DNA of 55,305 nucleotides, from positions 1 to 55,305 of the forward strand of contig CAJFTS010000024.1 in assembly GCA_904420015.1 (NCBI GenBank), written 5' to 3'. How positions within the stretch are numbered: position 1 is the stretch's first letter; each line of letters starts with the position of its first letter. The notes beneath the pieces were generated by a model, which was not told the origin of the DNA, made no database searches, and was given only the letters and a program-made list of their open reading frames with translations. The translations under genes and the position numbers were made by a program. Source of the DNA: an uncultured Clostridia bacterium. Lineage in GTDB: Bacteria; Bacillota; Clostridia; Oscillospirales; Acutalibacteraceae. Shown in pieces: positions 7,371 to 15,719 of this stretch.

Positions 7371-9023
7371 TTAATCGTCGCGTTCGTTTTGTTCCTTGGG
7401 GCCATGCAGCTGCAAAAGCAGCATGGTAATGTCGTCCGCCTGCTCGGTGCCATCGGTAAAAGCGGCCAAATCCCGCTTTACGGCCTCGAGCATCTGCTCT
7501 AAGGATTTCCCCTCCATTTTGCCGGATTGGAAGAGGGAAAGCAGCCGCTCGGACGAATAGAGCCGGCCGGATGGGTCAAGCGCTTCGGTCACCCCGTCGG
7601 TATACAGGAACAAACAGTCGCCTGCGGCCATGGAAATCGTCTGCTCCTGGTAACGCACCTGCTCCATACCGCCCAGCACGAAGCAGCGTTTGCCCTTAAG
7701 CCAAGCGTAGCAAGCGCCCGCACGAGAATAAAGGGGCGGGTTGTGACCGGCGTTGACAAAGGTAAAGGTGTTGTCCCTCAGGTCCAGTATCCCCATAAAC
7801 GCAGTGACAAACATGCCCGCCTCGTTGTTTTCACATAGCTGGCGGTTGACGGCATCGAACACCTGTGCGGGGGATAGGCCCGCCTGCGCGTGGTTCTTGA
7901 TTAAGGTTTTGGCAATGACCATAAACAGTGCCGCAGGAACCCCCTTCCCGGACACGTCTGCGATTACCACGCCCAGATGCTGCTCGTCAACCAGAAAAAA
8001 GTCGTAGAAATCTCCGCCCACCTCCCGGGCTGTCTGCATATTGGCGTACAGGTCAAACTCGGTTCGCTCCGGGAAGGGCGGGAAGATGCAGGGGAGCATG
8101 CTGGTTTGAATCTGGGTGGCGACGGAAAGCTCGGTGGCAATGCGCTCCTTTTCCGCGGTTATGGCAGTCAGGTCCTCGATATAGCGGTTGGTGTCCTCCT
8201 CCATCTTTCCCAGGGACTTAGCCAGCCCTTCGATTTCATCCCCGGTATGCAGGCTCAGCGCCTCCTTGGAAAAGCTTTTGCGGGTCTGAACAAAATCCTG
8301 CGCGTTCTCCGTCAGCCGCCGGATGGGGCTTATCACCTTTCGGCGCAGATAGATCAGGTATATCAAGATCATCACAAAGGCCAGGGCGCTACCAATGCCT
8401 ACGGCCGTCAGCAGATAGCTGTTGAGCGCCCCTTCAATGAGGGTCATGGAAATGTCCACATTCAGCAGCGCGCTTACCTTTCCCGCCTGGTCGAACACGG
8501 GAACGATGGCCGAAACGGTGGACCCGAAATATCCCCCGCCGTAGGAGACAAACAGCTTTTGAGACCGTTCCCCCGTCTCTATGATGGCGTGGATTTCCGC
8601 GAGCGATTCCTCCTCCATCTCATCCTGTTCGCCCAGCTTTCTCGGCGGAATGTCGTCATTGCTCGCCTCGTAAATATAGTTAATGATATCCCCCTCGAGC
8701 ACATAGAGGTACATGTATTTCGCGCCCGACTGCTCTCGCAGGCGGTCGAGCTGCCGGGCCATAGCATCATACGCGGCGTCGGTCTGCCCGGTATGCAGAT
8801 AATACGGGGCGCGCTCCCCGTCCACATATTGGGTCGCCGCCGCGGCGATGGCATACGCCTTTTCGCTGTAAAGCTGTTCCACCGTGGTTTTGTATTTTAC
8901 ATAGCCGATGGAGCACAGGGACGCGCTGATTAGGACAGCCAGGATCAAAAAGCCGATGGTCAGCTTAAACGACAGGGTATGCCAACGCGCAAGCCCTGTC
9001 GTTTTTCGTTTGCTTTTTCTCAT
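7371..9023 (-). CDS. Membrane-bound PP2C phosphatase with HAMP domain (SpoIIE/RsbU type)
   Basis: 550-residue sensor phosphatase. TM1 is at about 18-42 and an extracytoplasmic sensory domain at 43-200 (dCache-like, inferred from layout). TM2 is at about 203-227, HAMP at about 228-282, and a coiled-coil linker precedes the PP2C/SpoIIE catalytic domain at about 300-540. Metal-binding motifs are intact: GGDFYDFF (336-343), DVSGKG (356-361), TDGVTE (475-480) and ADDITML (529-535). In partner-switching systems such enzymes dephosphorylate a STAS antagonist, which then captures the RsbW-type kinase and frees a sigma factor. A STAS gene and an RsbW-like gene lie in the same island. The start overlaps the stop of a 77-codon ORF (ATGA), so the pair is translationally coupled. 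Confidence 0.93.
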   Translation of the reverse strand: MRKSKRKTTGLARWHTLSFKLTIGFLILAVLISASLCSIGYVKYKTTVEQLYSEKAYAIAAAATQYVDGERAPYYLHTGQTDAAYDAMARQLDRLREQSGAKYMYLYVLEGDIINYIYEASNDDIPPRKLGEQDEMEEESLAEIHAIIETGERSQKLFVSYGGGYFGSTVSAIVPVFDQAGKVSALLNVDISMTLIEGALNSYLLTAVGIGSALAFVMILIYLIYLRRKVISPIRRLTENAQDFVQTRKSFSKEALSLHTGDEIEGLAKSLGKMEEDTNRYIEDLTAITAEKERIATELSVATQIQTSMLPCIFPPFPERTEFDLYANMQTAREVGGDFYDFFLVDEQHLGVVIADVSGKGVPAALFMVIAKTLIKNHAQAGLSPAQVFDAVNRQLCENNEAGMFVTAFMGILDLRDNTFTFVNAGHNPPLYSRAGACYAWLKGKRCFVLGGMEQVRYQEQTISMAAGDCLFLYTDGVTEALDPSGRLYSSERLLSLFQSGKMEGKSLEQMLEAVKRDLAAFTDGTEQADDITMLLLQLHGPKEQNERDD

Positions 9024-9253
9024 CCCGGTTTCTCGTCCTTCCTGTTGTGCCGCTGCTCTTGCTTTACAAATGGATCGCCTGCTGCATTCACACCTTCCAA
9101 ATCCTGGTCTTGCAGAAGCATGCGGCCGCGAAATTGAGCGGCCTGCAGGAACTGCCGACGCAACTGCAAATAAAACGGTCTATTCTCCAAGGAAAAATCA
9201 AGCTCCCGTTTCATCCAAGCGAGATCGGGAAACTCTTCCTTTTTCTTCGGCAT
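9020..9253 (-). CDS. Small protein coupled to the phosphatase gene
   Basis: 77-residue, highly charged protein starting MPKKKEEFPDLAWMKREL, with no transmembrane segment, signal peptide or recognised domain. A helical aromatic and basic centre (NRPFYLQLRRQFLQAAQF) suggests a protein- or RNA-contacting helix. The ATG at 9253 follows AAGGAG by 7 nt. Upstream in-frame starts lie within or before the promoter region and are unlikely. Its stop overlaps the phosphatase start by 4 nt and it has the island promoter, so it is probably real and functionally tied to the phosphatase. Confidence 0.65.
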   Translation of the reverse strand: MPKKKEEFPDLAWMKRELDFSLENRPFYLQLRRQFLQAAQFRGRMLLQDQDLEGVNAAGDPFVKQEQRHNRKDEKPG

Positions 9254-9308
9254 AATCGGACTCCTTTTCCTCTCGCATTTGGGCATGCATTCTTTTTTTC
9301 CTTGTTTT

Positions 9309-9334
9309 ATACGAGCCGCCCGCAAAATTATCCC
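9309..9334 (-). promoter_or_regulatory. Island promoter 3, GGGA-N17-CGTAT, before the small ORF-phosphatase operon
   Basis: On the minus strand GGGA is at 9334-9331 and CGTAT at 9313-9309, 55 bp before the small ORF. Spacing is identical to promoters 1, 2 and 5. Confidence 0.7.
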
Positions 9335-9458
9335 GCGGCTGCGACCCAAATTTCTCTTTCCACCGCCTTTTTCTATTATTGCGGCATATAAAGGGAAAAG
9401 CCAAGGAACAACACCTCGTTAAAAGAGGGCCGGACGCCCAAGAAATTAGAAAAAAGCC

Positions 9459-9487
9459 GAGACAAACGAAGAAAGTAATCGTATAAT
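9459..9487 (+). promoter_or_regulatory. Promoter of the STAS gene (sigmaA-like, also matching the island motif)
   Basis: GAGACA (9459-9464), 17 nt, TATAAT (9482-9487) gives a reasonable sigmaA promoter. The same bases also read GAGA-N17-CGTAT (CGTAT at 9480-9484), one mismatch from the island motif with identical spacing. It may respond to either sigma factor. Confidence 0.6.
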
Positions 9488-9544
9488 AAAAAGAAATCCG
9501 TGTGGGCCGTGTCCCCCATAAGAACAAGAAAGGGCGAAAACCAT

Positions 9545-9847
9545 ATGCAAATTACGAAAACCAACCAGGACGGGCAGGTGACCTTCCTGCTAGAAGGACG
9601 GCTGGACACCATCACCAGCTCCCAGCTGCAGGCAGAGCTTGCGCCGGTGGTGGATGCGGCGCAGGGCGACATTGTACTGGACCTTTCCTCCCTTGCGTAT
9701 ATCAGCAGCGCAGGTCTGCGGGTTCTGCTGGCTGCGCAGAAGGGGGTTCTCGCCAAAGGGATTTCCATGACCATCCGAAACGTTTGCCCGGAGGTTATGG
9801 AGGTCTTTGACATGACCGGCTTTACTGAAATTCTCAACATTTTATAA
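9545..9847 (+). CDS. STAS-domain anti-anti-sigma factor (RsbV/SpoIIAA type)
   Basis: 100-residue single STAS domain. It starts MQITKTNQDGQVTFLLEGRLD like other antagonists and contains the conserved loop LDLSSLAYISSAGLRVLL at about 45-62. Ser54 or Ser55 in ISSAGL is the likely phospho-acceptor; the residue aligned with the second Ser of the classic DSSG motif is Ala. Expected role: when dephosphorylated it binds the RsbW-like ATPase; when phosphorylated it releases it. The ATG at 9545 is chosen by family length; a GTG at 9500 would add an unrelated tail. It is a single-gene unit, convergent with the export operon. Confidence 0.9.
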   Translation: MQITKTNQDGQVTFLLEGRLDTITSSQLQAELAPVVDAAQGDIVLDLSSLAYISSAGLRVLLAAQKGVLAKGISMTIRNVCPEVMEVFDMTGFTEILNIL

Positions 9848-9892
9848 TGTTAGACTGAAAACAGCGGGCGCTCCTTTCTTACCGCCCGAAAA

Positions 9893-9934
9893 AAAAAGGG
9901 AAGGGAAGCGCCATGGCGCTTCCCTTCCCTTTTT
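9893..9934. terminator. Perfect 42-bp palindromic bidirectional terminator
   Basis: Uninterrupted palindrome centred on CCATGG, with A and T runs at its ends. It lies between the convergent STAS and NHLM ABC genes and works in either direction. Confidence 0.9.
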
Positions 9935-9953
9935 ATCCCGTTCCCGATGCTCC

Positions 9954-12131
9954 CTAATTCATCTGCTGACGGCGAACCAGCTGGGCAAAGTATTCGCTTT
10001 TCTCCATAAGCTCCTCAAAACTGCCGTCCGCCGCGATCTTCCCGTGCTCCATTACTAAAATTCGGTCACAGTTGCGGATGGTGGAGAGACGGTGGGCAAT
10101 GACAATGCGGGTGCTTTTGAGGCGGTCAAGGGATTCGGAGACCTTCTTCTGGGTAATGTTGTCTAAAGCGGAGGTGGCCTCGTCAAAAATCAGGACCTTC
10201 GGCTTTGGGGCAATGGCTCTAGCAATCATCAGCCGCTGCCGCTGGCCGCCGGAAATCCCGCCTCCCCCTTCCGAGAGGATGGTATGCATCCCCATCGGCA
10301 TGGCGCGGATATCGTCGGCGATACCAGCCAATTCCGCCGCCTCCCACGCCTCGTCCAGCGTAAGCCAGGGAGCGGAAATGACGATGTTTGAATAGAGGTC
10401 TCCCTGGAACAGCTTCCCGTTTTGCATCACTACGCCGATATGCTGCCGAAGGGATTTCAGGTCCACCTTGTCGATGTCCCTGCCATCGAAGTAGACTGCG
10501 CCCTTCTGCGGCTTCTCAAAGCCCAGCATTAAGCGCATCAGGGTGGATTTGCCGCAGCCGGTCTCCCCGACGATGGCCACATATTGGCCCGGACGAATCT
10601 TCAGCGACAGATCGTCGATCACCATCGGCGACGCCTCCCCATAGCGGAAGGATAGGTTGTTGAGCTCAATTGCGCCGGAAAGCCGGGTAAGCACCTGCTT
10701 GCCCTGGGCGATTTCCGGCTGGGCGTTGAGAATCGGCTCCACCATCTCCATGACCGGCTTAATCTGCGCGGCAGTCAAGGCAATGGATGCCAGCGAGGTC
10801 ATGGCTCCCGAAACCATGCCAAAGGAGGCGTTGAAGGCCATGTAGTCGGCAATGGCCACCTGGGAGGCCGCGGCACAGGAATAAAGGACAATGGTTCCCG
10901 CCAGTGAGATAGCCACGGAAAACACCGGGCTAAGCCTGAGGAAAAAGGGCGGATTGTAGAGCAGCTCCGCCTGCTCCTTATAAACGCCGGCCCAGCGGGA
11001 GAAGGCCCGCCGCTCCGCGCCGGAAAGCTTGATTTTCTGAATGCCGGTCAAGATGGAAAAAATTAAGCCCGCATTTTTTGCACCCAGCTGCATTTGCCTG
11101 CGGGCGATCCGCAGCTGCAACAAGGTGGTCCCCACGGTGACCGCCAGATTGAGCAGAGTGATGATTAGGGACGGAACCGCCAAAGGGGGGGCAAAGCTGA
11201 AAATTTGTCCCAGGTAAACCAAGGAAAACAGGGAGGTCAGGCCGGTGGTCAGCACGGCGTTTGCCAGCATCTCACACAGACGGCTAATCCCGCCCGCGCG
11301 GCTGGACAGGTCGCCGGCGCTGTAGGGTTTAAAGAAGGATGCCGGCAGAGAAAGGACGCGGGCCATGGTCGCCGCCTCCACCGCCACGTTCATTTTCGTG
11401 CTGATGCGGGAAAGGATCAGGCTTTTCGTCACATTGATGAGCGCGGTGGAAAGGGTGACGCCGAAGAGGAGTACAAACACCGACAACAATAGTCCCACCT
11501 GTCCGCTGGGAATAATCTGCCCATAGATGATCTGGTTGATGTAGGGCGGCAGAAGGCCCAGCAGGGTGGCTGAAAGGGTGGCTGAAAGGATCATCATGAA
11601 ATCGGAAAGGGAGAGGGTCAAAAGGATGTATTTGAGCAGATCGATGGTTTTAAGCGGCTTAAGGGGCAACGGCTTATAAAAGCAGACGGCATCCTCCCGC
11701 AGGGCCTGTGCGGTCTTGGCGGTCAGCCGAACCGTCTTTCCCGTCTCCCAGTCCCGATATTGGTACCCGGAAAGCCTGCGGGGAAGCAGCGCCACCGGAG
11801 AACCGTCCTTTAAAAAGCCCAGTAGCGGGCCGGTGCTGTCCTTGTACCAGCCGGCCGTCAGCTTGACGCTGCGGCGCATGATGCCCGACGGATGCAGCAG
11901 ATATTCCAGCTGCTCGTTGATGCCGTTTAACGTCTCAGGCAGCTCCCGCTGCTTGACATGATAAAATTTCAGGATCTCCCCAATGGCGTCCTTCGCCTTC
12001 TCCCGGTCGCTCTTGATATGGTTGGCTGCCCGTTTGCCCATAATGACGGAGGAAAGCTGTGCAAAGGCGTCCTCCATGCAAGTCTCATCGTTTTGCTTGC
12101 GGGTTTTGATCTGTTCGTCAAACCAGCCCAT
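9954..12131 (-). CDS. NHLM bacteriocin export ABC transporter, permease/ATP-binding subunit
   Basis: 725-residue half-transporter. About 170 N-terminal residues are a family-specific cytoplasmic region instead of a peptidase. A six-helix exporter domain (about 170-450) and an ABC ATPase follow, with Walker A GETGCGKST, signature SGGQRQRLMIARA, Walker B VLIFDEAT and the switch His in VIAHRLSTI. This matches the peptidase-less partner of the NHLM (nitrile-hydratase-leader microcin) secretion system. It is the last of three export genes, 11 bp after the peptidase-ABC gene; the two half-transporters probably form a heterodimer that exports the double-glycine peptide. Confidence 0.92.
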   Translation of the reverse strand: MGWFDEQIKTRKQNDETCMEDAFAQLSSVIMGKRAANHIKSDREKAKDAIGEILKFYHVKQRELPETLNGINEQLEYLLHPSGIMRRSVKLTAGWYKDSTGPLLGFLKDGSPVALLPRRLSGYQYRDWETGKTVRLTAKTAQALREDAVCFYKPLPLKPLKTIDLLKYILLTLSLSDFMMILSATLSATLLGLLPPYINQIIYGQIIPSGQVGLLLSVFVLLFGVTLSTALINVTKSLILSRISTKMNVAVEAATMARVLSLPASFFKPYSAGDLSSRAGGISRLCEMLANAVLTTGLTSLFSLVYLGQIFSFAPPLAVPSLIITLLNLAVTVGTTLLQLRIARRQMQLGAKNAGLIFSILTGIQKIKLSGAERRAFSRWAGVYKEQAELLYNPPFFLRLSPVFSVAISLAGTIVLYSCAAASQVAIADYMAFNASFGMVSGAMTSLASIALTAAQIKPVMEMVEPILNAQPEIAQGKQVLTRLSGAIELNNLSFRYGEASPMVIDDLSLKIRPGQYVAIVGETGCGKSTLMRLMLGFEKPQKGAVYFDGRDIDKVDLKSLRQHIGVVMQNGKLFQGDLYSNIVISAPWLTLDEAWEAAELAGIADDIRAMPMGMHTILSEGGGGISGGQRQRLMIARAIAPKPKVLIFDEATSALDNITQKKVSESLDRLKSTRIVIAHRLSTIRNCDRILVMEHGKIAADGSFEELMEKSEYFAQLVRRQQMN

Positions 12132-12142
12132 TGCCGTCCCCC

Positions 12143-14296
12143 CTATTCACTGGCTACCAGCCGGGTATAGAGCCCGCCTCGCTCATACAGCTGCGTGTGG
12201 GTTCCCCGCTCGGCCACCTTTCCTTGGTCTAGCACGATGATCTCATCGCAGTCGCGGATGGTGGAAAGGCGGTGGGCGACGATGATCAAGGTAATGCCCC
12301 GTTCCTTAATGGACTTCACGACCTCATATTCGGTCTTGGCATCTAGGGCGGAGGTCGCCTCGTCCAAGATCAGCAGGGTGGGGTCCTGCGCCAGCACCCG
12401 GGCAATTTCCAGCCGCTGGCGCTGCCCGCCGGAGAAATCCTTGCCGCCCTCGAGAATCTTATATTCGTACCCACCCTCTCGGGTCATGATGGTCTCATGA
12501 ATATGCGCATCCCGGGCTGCCAAAATCATCTCAAAGTCCTCGATGGAGCCGTCCCACATCTTTATGTTGTCGCTGACGGAGTTTTCAAACAAAATAATAT
12601 CCTGATCCACCACCGCCAGGGATCCGGTCAGCACCTCCCTGGGAATGGCACTGCGAGGCTTGCCGTCGAACAGGATCTCCCCGCTCCAGGGCTGGTAAAG
12701 ACCGGAGATGAGCTTTGCCAGGGTGGATTTGCCGCAGCCGCTGGCCCCGACAAAGGCCACGCTCGAGCCCGGCATCAGGGTTAGGTGAAAATCCGAAAGC
12801 AGGGGCTCGGACAGCTTGGAATAGCCGAAGGTGACGCCTTTCATTTCCAGCCGGCCCGTCAGCTTTTCATACCCGCCCTCCTGTTCCGGCTGCCCCTCAC
12901 GGTTATACTCCACGTCGGTAGGATAATGCATGACATCCTCAATGCGTTCCATAGAGGTGCGCATTTCCTGTAGGTTTTGACCCACGCTCAAAATGGATTG
13001 GAAGGGGGATAAAAAGGAACTCATAAAGCCCTGAAACGCCAATAGGGCGCCCACGGTAAACTGCTCCTCCATCACCAGCATCGCGCCCAAAACCAACACC
13101 ACCAGATTTGCCGCCTGCTGCGCCAAGCCGGGGATCATACCCAGATACTGGTTGAGCTTTAGAAACTTAACCGTGGAGCTGTTGACCGACGCCTGATAGC
13201 CGGCCCAGCGCTCAAAAAAGCCGTTTTCCGCACCGCTGGCCTTGATGCTTTCGATCATTTCAATTCCGGCTGCGGTGGCGCCTGCCAGCATTCCCTCGTC
13301 GCGCATCTGCACACGGGTAACGTTGATGCGTTTTTTGGAAATGATCTGGGCCACCACCATATTTACCACCACGCTCAAAAGGCCAACGCCAGTCAACAGG
13401 GGACTATAGCGCAGCATAACCAGCAGATAAAAGAGGAGCATGGCGAAATGGAGGAGTACCGGACCCAGCTGCTTGATCAGCGAGGAGGCAATCCCCTCAT
13501 TGGATTGCTGACGCATGGCGATGTCGCCGGCCATCCGCTGGGAGAAAAACTCCATCGGCAGGCGCAGCACATGCCATAGGAAGGAAGCGTTGGCCACAAC
13601 GGCCAGCTTTCCCTCCATTTTCAGCATATAGACCGTCTGTACCAACACCACCGCGATCTGCACCAACGCCAACGCCGACATGCCGATGAGCATGGGAGAA
13701 AGCCATTCGGGATTTTCCGCGGTGAGTATCCGATCGATAAAGACCCGGGAGAATACTGGGTTAATAATGCCGATCAAGGAGGTAATCAGGCCGGTGAGAA
13801 CCACGAACAAAAAGGGAAGCAGCGTCCCCTTCAGCCGGGAACGGGCAAAGGCCAGAACGCTGTGCCGTTTTCCGTCCGGCACAAAGCCTTCAGCGGGGGA
13901 AAACTGCATACAGATTCCGGTAAAGGAACGGTCGAATTCCTCCATGGGCACCGAGACGGCACCGCGGGCGGGATCGTTGAGCAGGGCTTTCCTTTTCGTA
14001 AAGCCGCGTAGGACCACAAAGTGATTGAAATTCCAATGAAGGATGCAGGGGAGGACGGCGTTTTTCTTGAGCGCCTGGGTTTCATAGCGGTAGCCCTGGG
14101 CCTGTAAACCGTAGCTGCGGGCGGCCCGGACTACATTTTTGGCGCTCGAGCCGTCTCGGGACACCCCACAATCGGCCCGCACCTGTTCCAATGGGACCCA
14201 CTTTCCGTAGGAGGCCAGCACCATGGCCAGGCAGGCCGCGCCGCATTCCAGGGCCTCCATCTGCATGATGACCGGTACCTTTTTCTTTCGGCTCAT
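12143..14296 (-). CDS. NHLM bacteriocin export ABC transporter with C39 peptidase (PCAT)
   Basis: 717-residue peptidase-containing ABC transporter that cuts leaders after a double glycine and exports the cargo. The C39 domain has Gln12, catalytic Cys18 in ALECGAACLAMV, His92 in NFNHFVVLRG and Asp108 in LLNDPARG, so it should be active. Transmembrane helices occupy about 160-430. The ATPase has Walker A GASGCGKST, signature FSGGQRQRLEIARV, Walker B LLILDEAT and the switch His in VAHRLSTI. The start overlaps the stop of the membrane-fusion gene (ATGA). The likely substrate is the Nif11-leader peptide at 5865-6242, the only double-glycine precursor seen here. Confidence 0.95.
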   Translation of the reverse strand: MSRKKKVPVIMQMEALECGAACLAMVLASYGKWVPLEQVRADCGVSRDGSSAKNVVRAARSYGLQAQGYRYETQALKKNAVLPCILHWNFNHFVVLRGFTKRKALLNDPARGAVSVPMEEFDRSFTGICMQFSPAEGFVPDGKRHSVLAFARSRLKGTLLPFLFVVLTGLITSLIGIINPVFSRVFIDRILTAENPEWLSPMLIGMSALALVQIAVVLVQTVYMLKMEGKLAVVANASFLWHVLRLPMEFFSQRMAGDIAMRQQSNEGIASSLIKQLGPVLLHFAMLLFYLLVMLRYSPLLTGVGLLSVVVNMVVAQIISKKRINVTRVQMRDEGMLAGATAAGIEMIESIKASGAENGFFERWAGYQASVNSSTVKFLKLNQYLGMIPGLAQQAANLVVLVLGAMLVMEEQFTVGALLAFQGFMSSFLSPFQSILSVGQNLQEMRTSMERIEDVMHYPTDVEYNREGQPEQEGGYEKLTGRLEMKGVTFGYSKLSEPLLSDFHLTLMPGSSVAFVGASGCGKSTLAKLISGLYQPWSGEILFDGKPRSAIPREVLTGSLAVVDQDIILFENSVSDNIKMWDGSIEDFEMILAARDAHIHETIMTREGGYEYKILEGGKDFSGGQRQRLEIARVLAQDPTLLILDEATSALDAKTEYEVVKSIKERGITLIIVAHRLSTIRDCDEIIVLDQGKVAERGTHTQLYERGGLYTRLVASE

Positions 14297-14805
14297 GACT
14301 GTGCCCCCTGTCCATCCAAAAGGAAATCGATGGGATGGATCGATTCGGTCACCACCGTTACCTGGTAAAGGCTCTGGTCGGACAAAAGTTCCTGGTCGGT
14401 ACGAATGGTCACCGCGATGTTCCATTCTGACAGCCCCATGGCGTGGGCGGTATAATCCCCGGTGAGGGATTTTGCGACCTCCTCCTGGGAAAGTGGATTT
14501 TTCCCCACCACGGCGACCGTTCCGGTATCCCCGCTGCCCACCTGCACGGCCATTCCGGGCTTTACCTTGGCCGCGTCCTCCTGGGACAGATAGCAGATAA
14601 GCCCTCCCTCCCGGGCAACACCGACAGCCTCCACCTTGGTGGGCAGGCTTCCGGTCACTCCCCAGAACAAAATTGCCGCCAGCAGCACAAACGCCGCCGC
14701 CAACACGATCCAAACGCTGGGAGTGGATACCCGGATGTAATCATTGAGCTGGTCGGGTGAGGATACCCGCTGAATGCACGATTCGCGGAACAATTTCCGA
14801 TTCAT
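14293..14805 (-). CDS. NHLM bacteriocin system secretion (membrane-fusion-like) protein, short form
   Basis: 170-residue protein with a cytoplasmic N terminus (MNRKLFRESCIQRVSSPDQL), one transmembrane helix at about 31-51 and an extracytoplasmic barrel-like domain (KVEAVGVAREGGLICYLSQE, VKPGMAVQVG) of the HlyD/lipoyl type. The N-terminal pattern and gene order identify the NHLM secretion family. It lacks the long alpha-helical hairpin of Gram-negative HlyD adaptors, as expected in a single-membrane cell. The start at 14805 follows GTGAGG by 8 nt. It is first of the three export genes and 124 bp after the sigma gene on the same strand. Confidence 0.85.
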   Translation of the reverse strand: MNRKLFRESCIQRVSSPDQLNDYIRVSTPSVWIVLAAAFVLLAAILFWGVTGSLPTKVEAVGVAREGGLICYLSQEDAAKVKPGMAVQVGSGDTGTVAVVGKNPLSQEEVAKSLTGDYTAHAMGLSEWNIAVTIRTDQELLSDQSLYQVTVVTESIHPIDFLLDGQGAQS

Positions 14806-14929
14806 AAGACTGGCCTCACAATCCACTTGAGTTTATAGTAAGGGAAATCCCCTCCGGTTTCCTGCATCCTGACCAACGTCCGGACTCACAAAAAACAACG
14901 GTTAAGGGACGGCGGCGCTTTGTATTTTC

Positions 14930-15469
14930 TCACCTCTCCCGCAGCATGGAAAGGTCGCCGCTTTGTTCCAGATGGGTTTTGAGCTTTTGTTTGGCGCGCA
15001 TCAGCGCCGAGGCAAGCGTGCTTTCCCCCATCTGCATCTTTTTGGCGATCTCCCGGTAGCTCATCCCCCGGAAGTAGGCGTAGTAGACAATGGTTCGGTC
15101 CCGTTCCCCCATCTGCGCCAGCGCGGAGAACACCGCCCTTCGTTTGGGGGACGCAATCTTTTCATACTGCTCCTCAAACTCGACGGTCAATTTGGATTCC
15201 AGACCGTTTTCTTCATGGTCGTAGGACAAGGGAGCCTTTCTTGTGCGAAAGTAATCGGTCAGCGTGTTTTCCGCGATGCGGTAAATCCAAGTGGAAAGCC
15301 GCGCCTTATGCGGATCATACCGATCTAAGTGCTCTGCGATTTTTACAAACACCTGACTGACCAGATCTTCCGTTTCTTCCTTATGTAACAGCCGGTAGAA
15401 AAAGTAATTATAGATTTTTGGAAAGAATTCCTCATAGATTTCCTCCAGCGTGACCAGCGGCCTATCCAT
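14930..15469 (-). CDS. ECF-type RNA polymerase sigma factor
   Basis: 179-residue sigma-70 family protein with only regions 2 and 4. Region 2 (about 10-78) contains YNYFFYRLLHKEETEDLVSQ and the DNA-melting block STWIYRIAENTLTDYFR. Region 4 (about 115-170) has the helix-turn-helix YREIAKKMQMGESTLASALM. No anti-sigma gene with a zinc-binding or transmembrane domain is adjacent, which is unusual for an ECF factor. It sits directly before the NHLM export genes on the same strand and divergent from the RsbW-like gene, so control by partner switching is a reasonable but unproven idea. It is the natural candidate to read the GGGA-N17-CGTAT promoters. Confidence 0.9.
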   Translation of the reverse strand: MDRPLVTLEEIYEEFFPKIYNYFFYRLLHKEETEDLVSQVFVKIAEHLDRYDPHKARLSTWIYRIAENTLTDYFRTRKAPLSYDHEENGLESKLTVEFEEQYEKIASPKRRAVFSALAQMGERDRTIVYYAYFRGMSYREIAKKMQMGESTLASALMRAKQKLKTHLEQSGDLSMLRER

Positions 15470-15565
15470 ACGGGTGTCGCCCCTTTCCTATTGCCTGGAA
15501 TTGACAAAAACGGCCTTTTCCCTGTATTTATTTTATTATACTAAAATTCCACTTTATAAAAGCTA

Positions 15566-15591
15566 CCGTTTGCACGGGAAACGTGCCGTTT
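15566..15591. promoter_or_regulatory. Inverted repeat flanked by direct repeats between sigma and RsbW-like genes
   Basis: GCACG-GGAAA-CGTGC (15572-15586) lies between two CCGTTT copies (15566-15571, 15586-15591) in the divergent region. It is a possible operator; no binding protein can be named. Confidence 0.35.
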
Positions 15592-15637
15592 ACCCTTCCT
15601 ATTTCCCTGCGTGGATGGAAAAGATAATCCGATGATT

Positions 15638-15664
15638 GGGAGTTATTTTCTCTTCTTTCGTATC
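15638..15664 (+). promoter_or_regulatory. Island promoter 5, GGGA-N17-CGTATC, before the RsbW-like gene
   Basis: GGGA at 15638-15641 and CGTATC at 15659-15664, 55 bp before the start. Eight bases before and including the -10 (TTTCGTATCA) are shared with the precursor promoter. Confidence 0.7.
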
Positions 15665-15719
15665 ATAAAACAGCTATCCCGCTTGGAGCGGGACTTCAAA
15701 GAACGGACGGTGGAACTTC

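Noticed and set aside
5763-15664. SigB-type promoter (GTTT-N14-GGGTAT) for the island
   Set aside because: The -35 and -10 elements do not match SigB; the shared GGGA and CGTAT with ECF spacing fit better.
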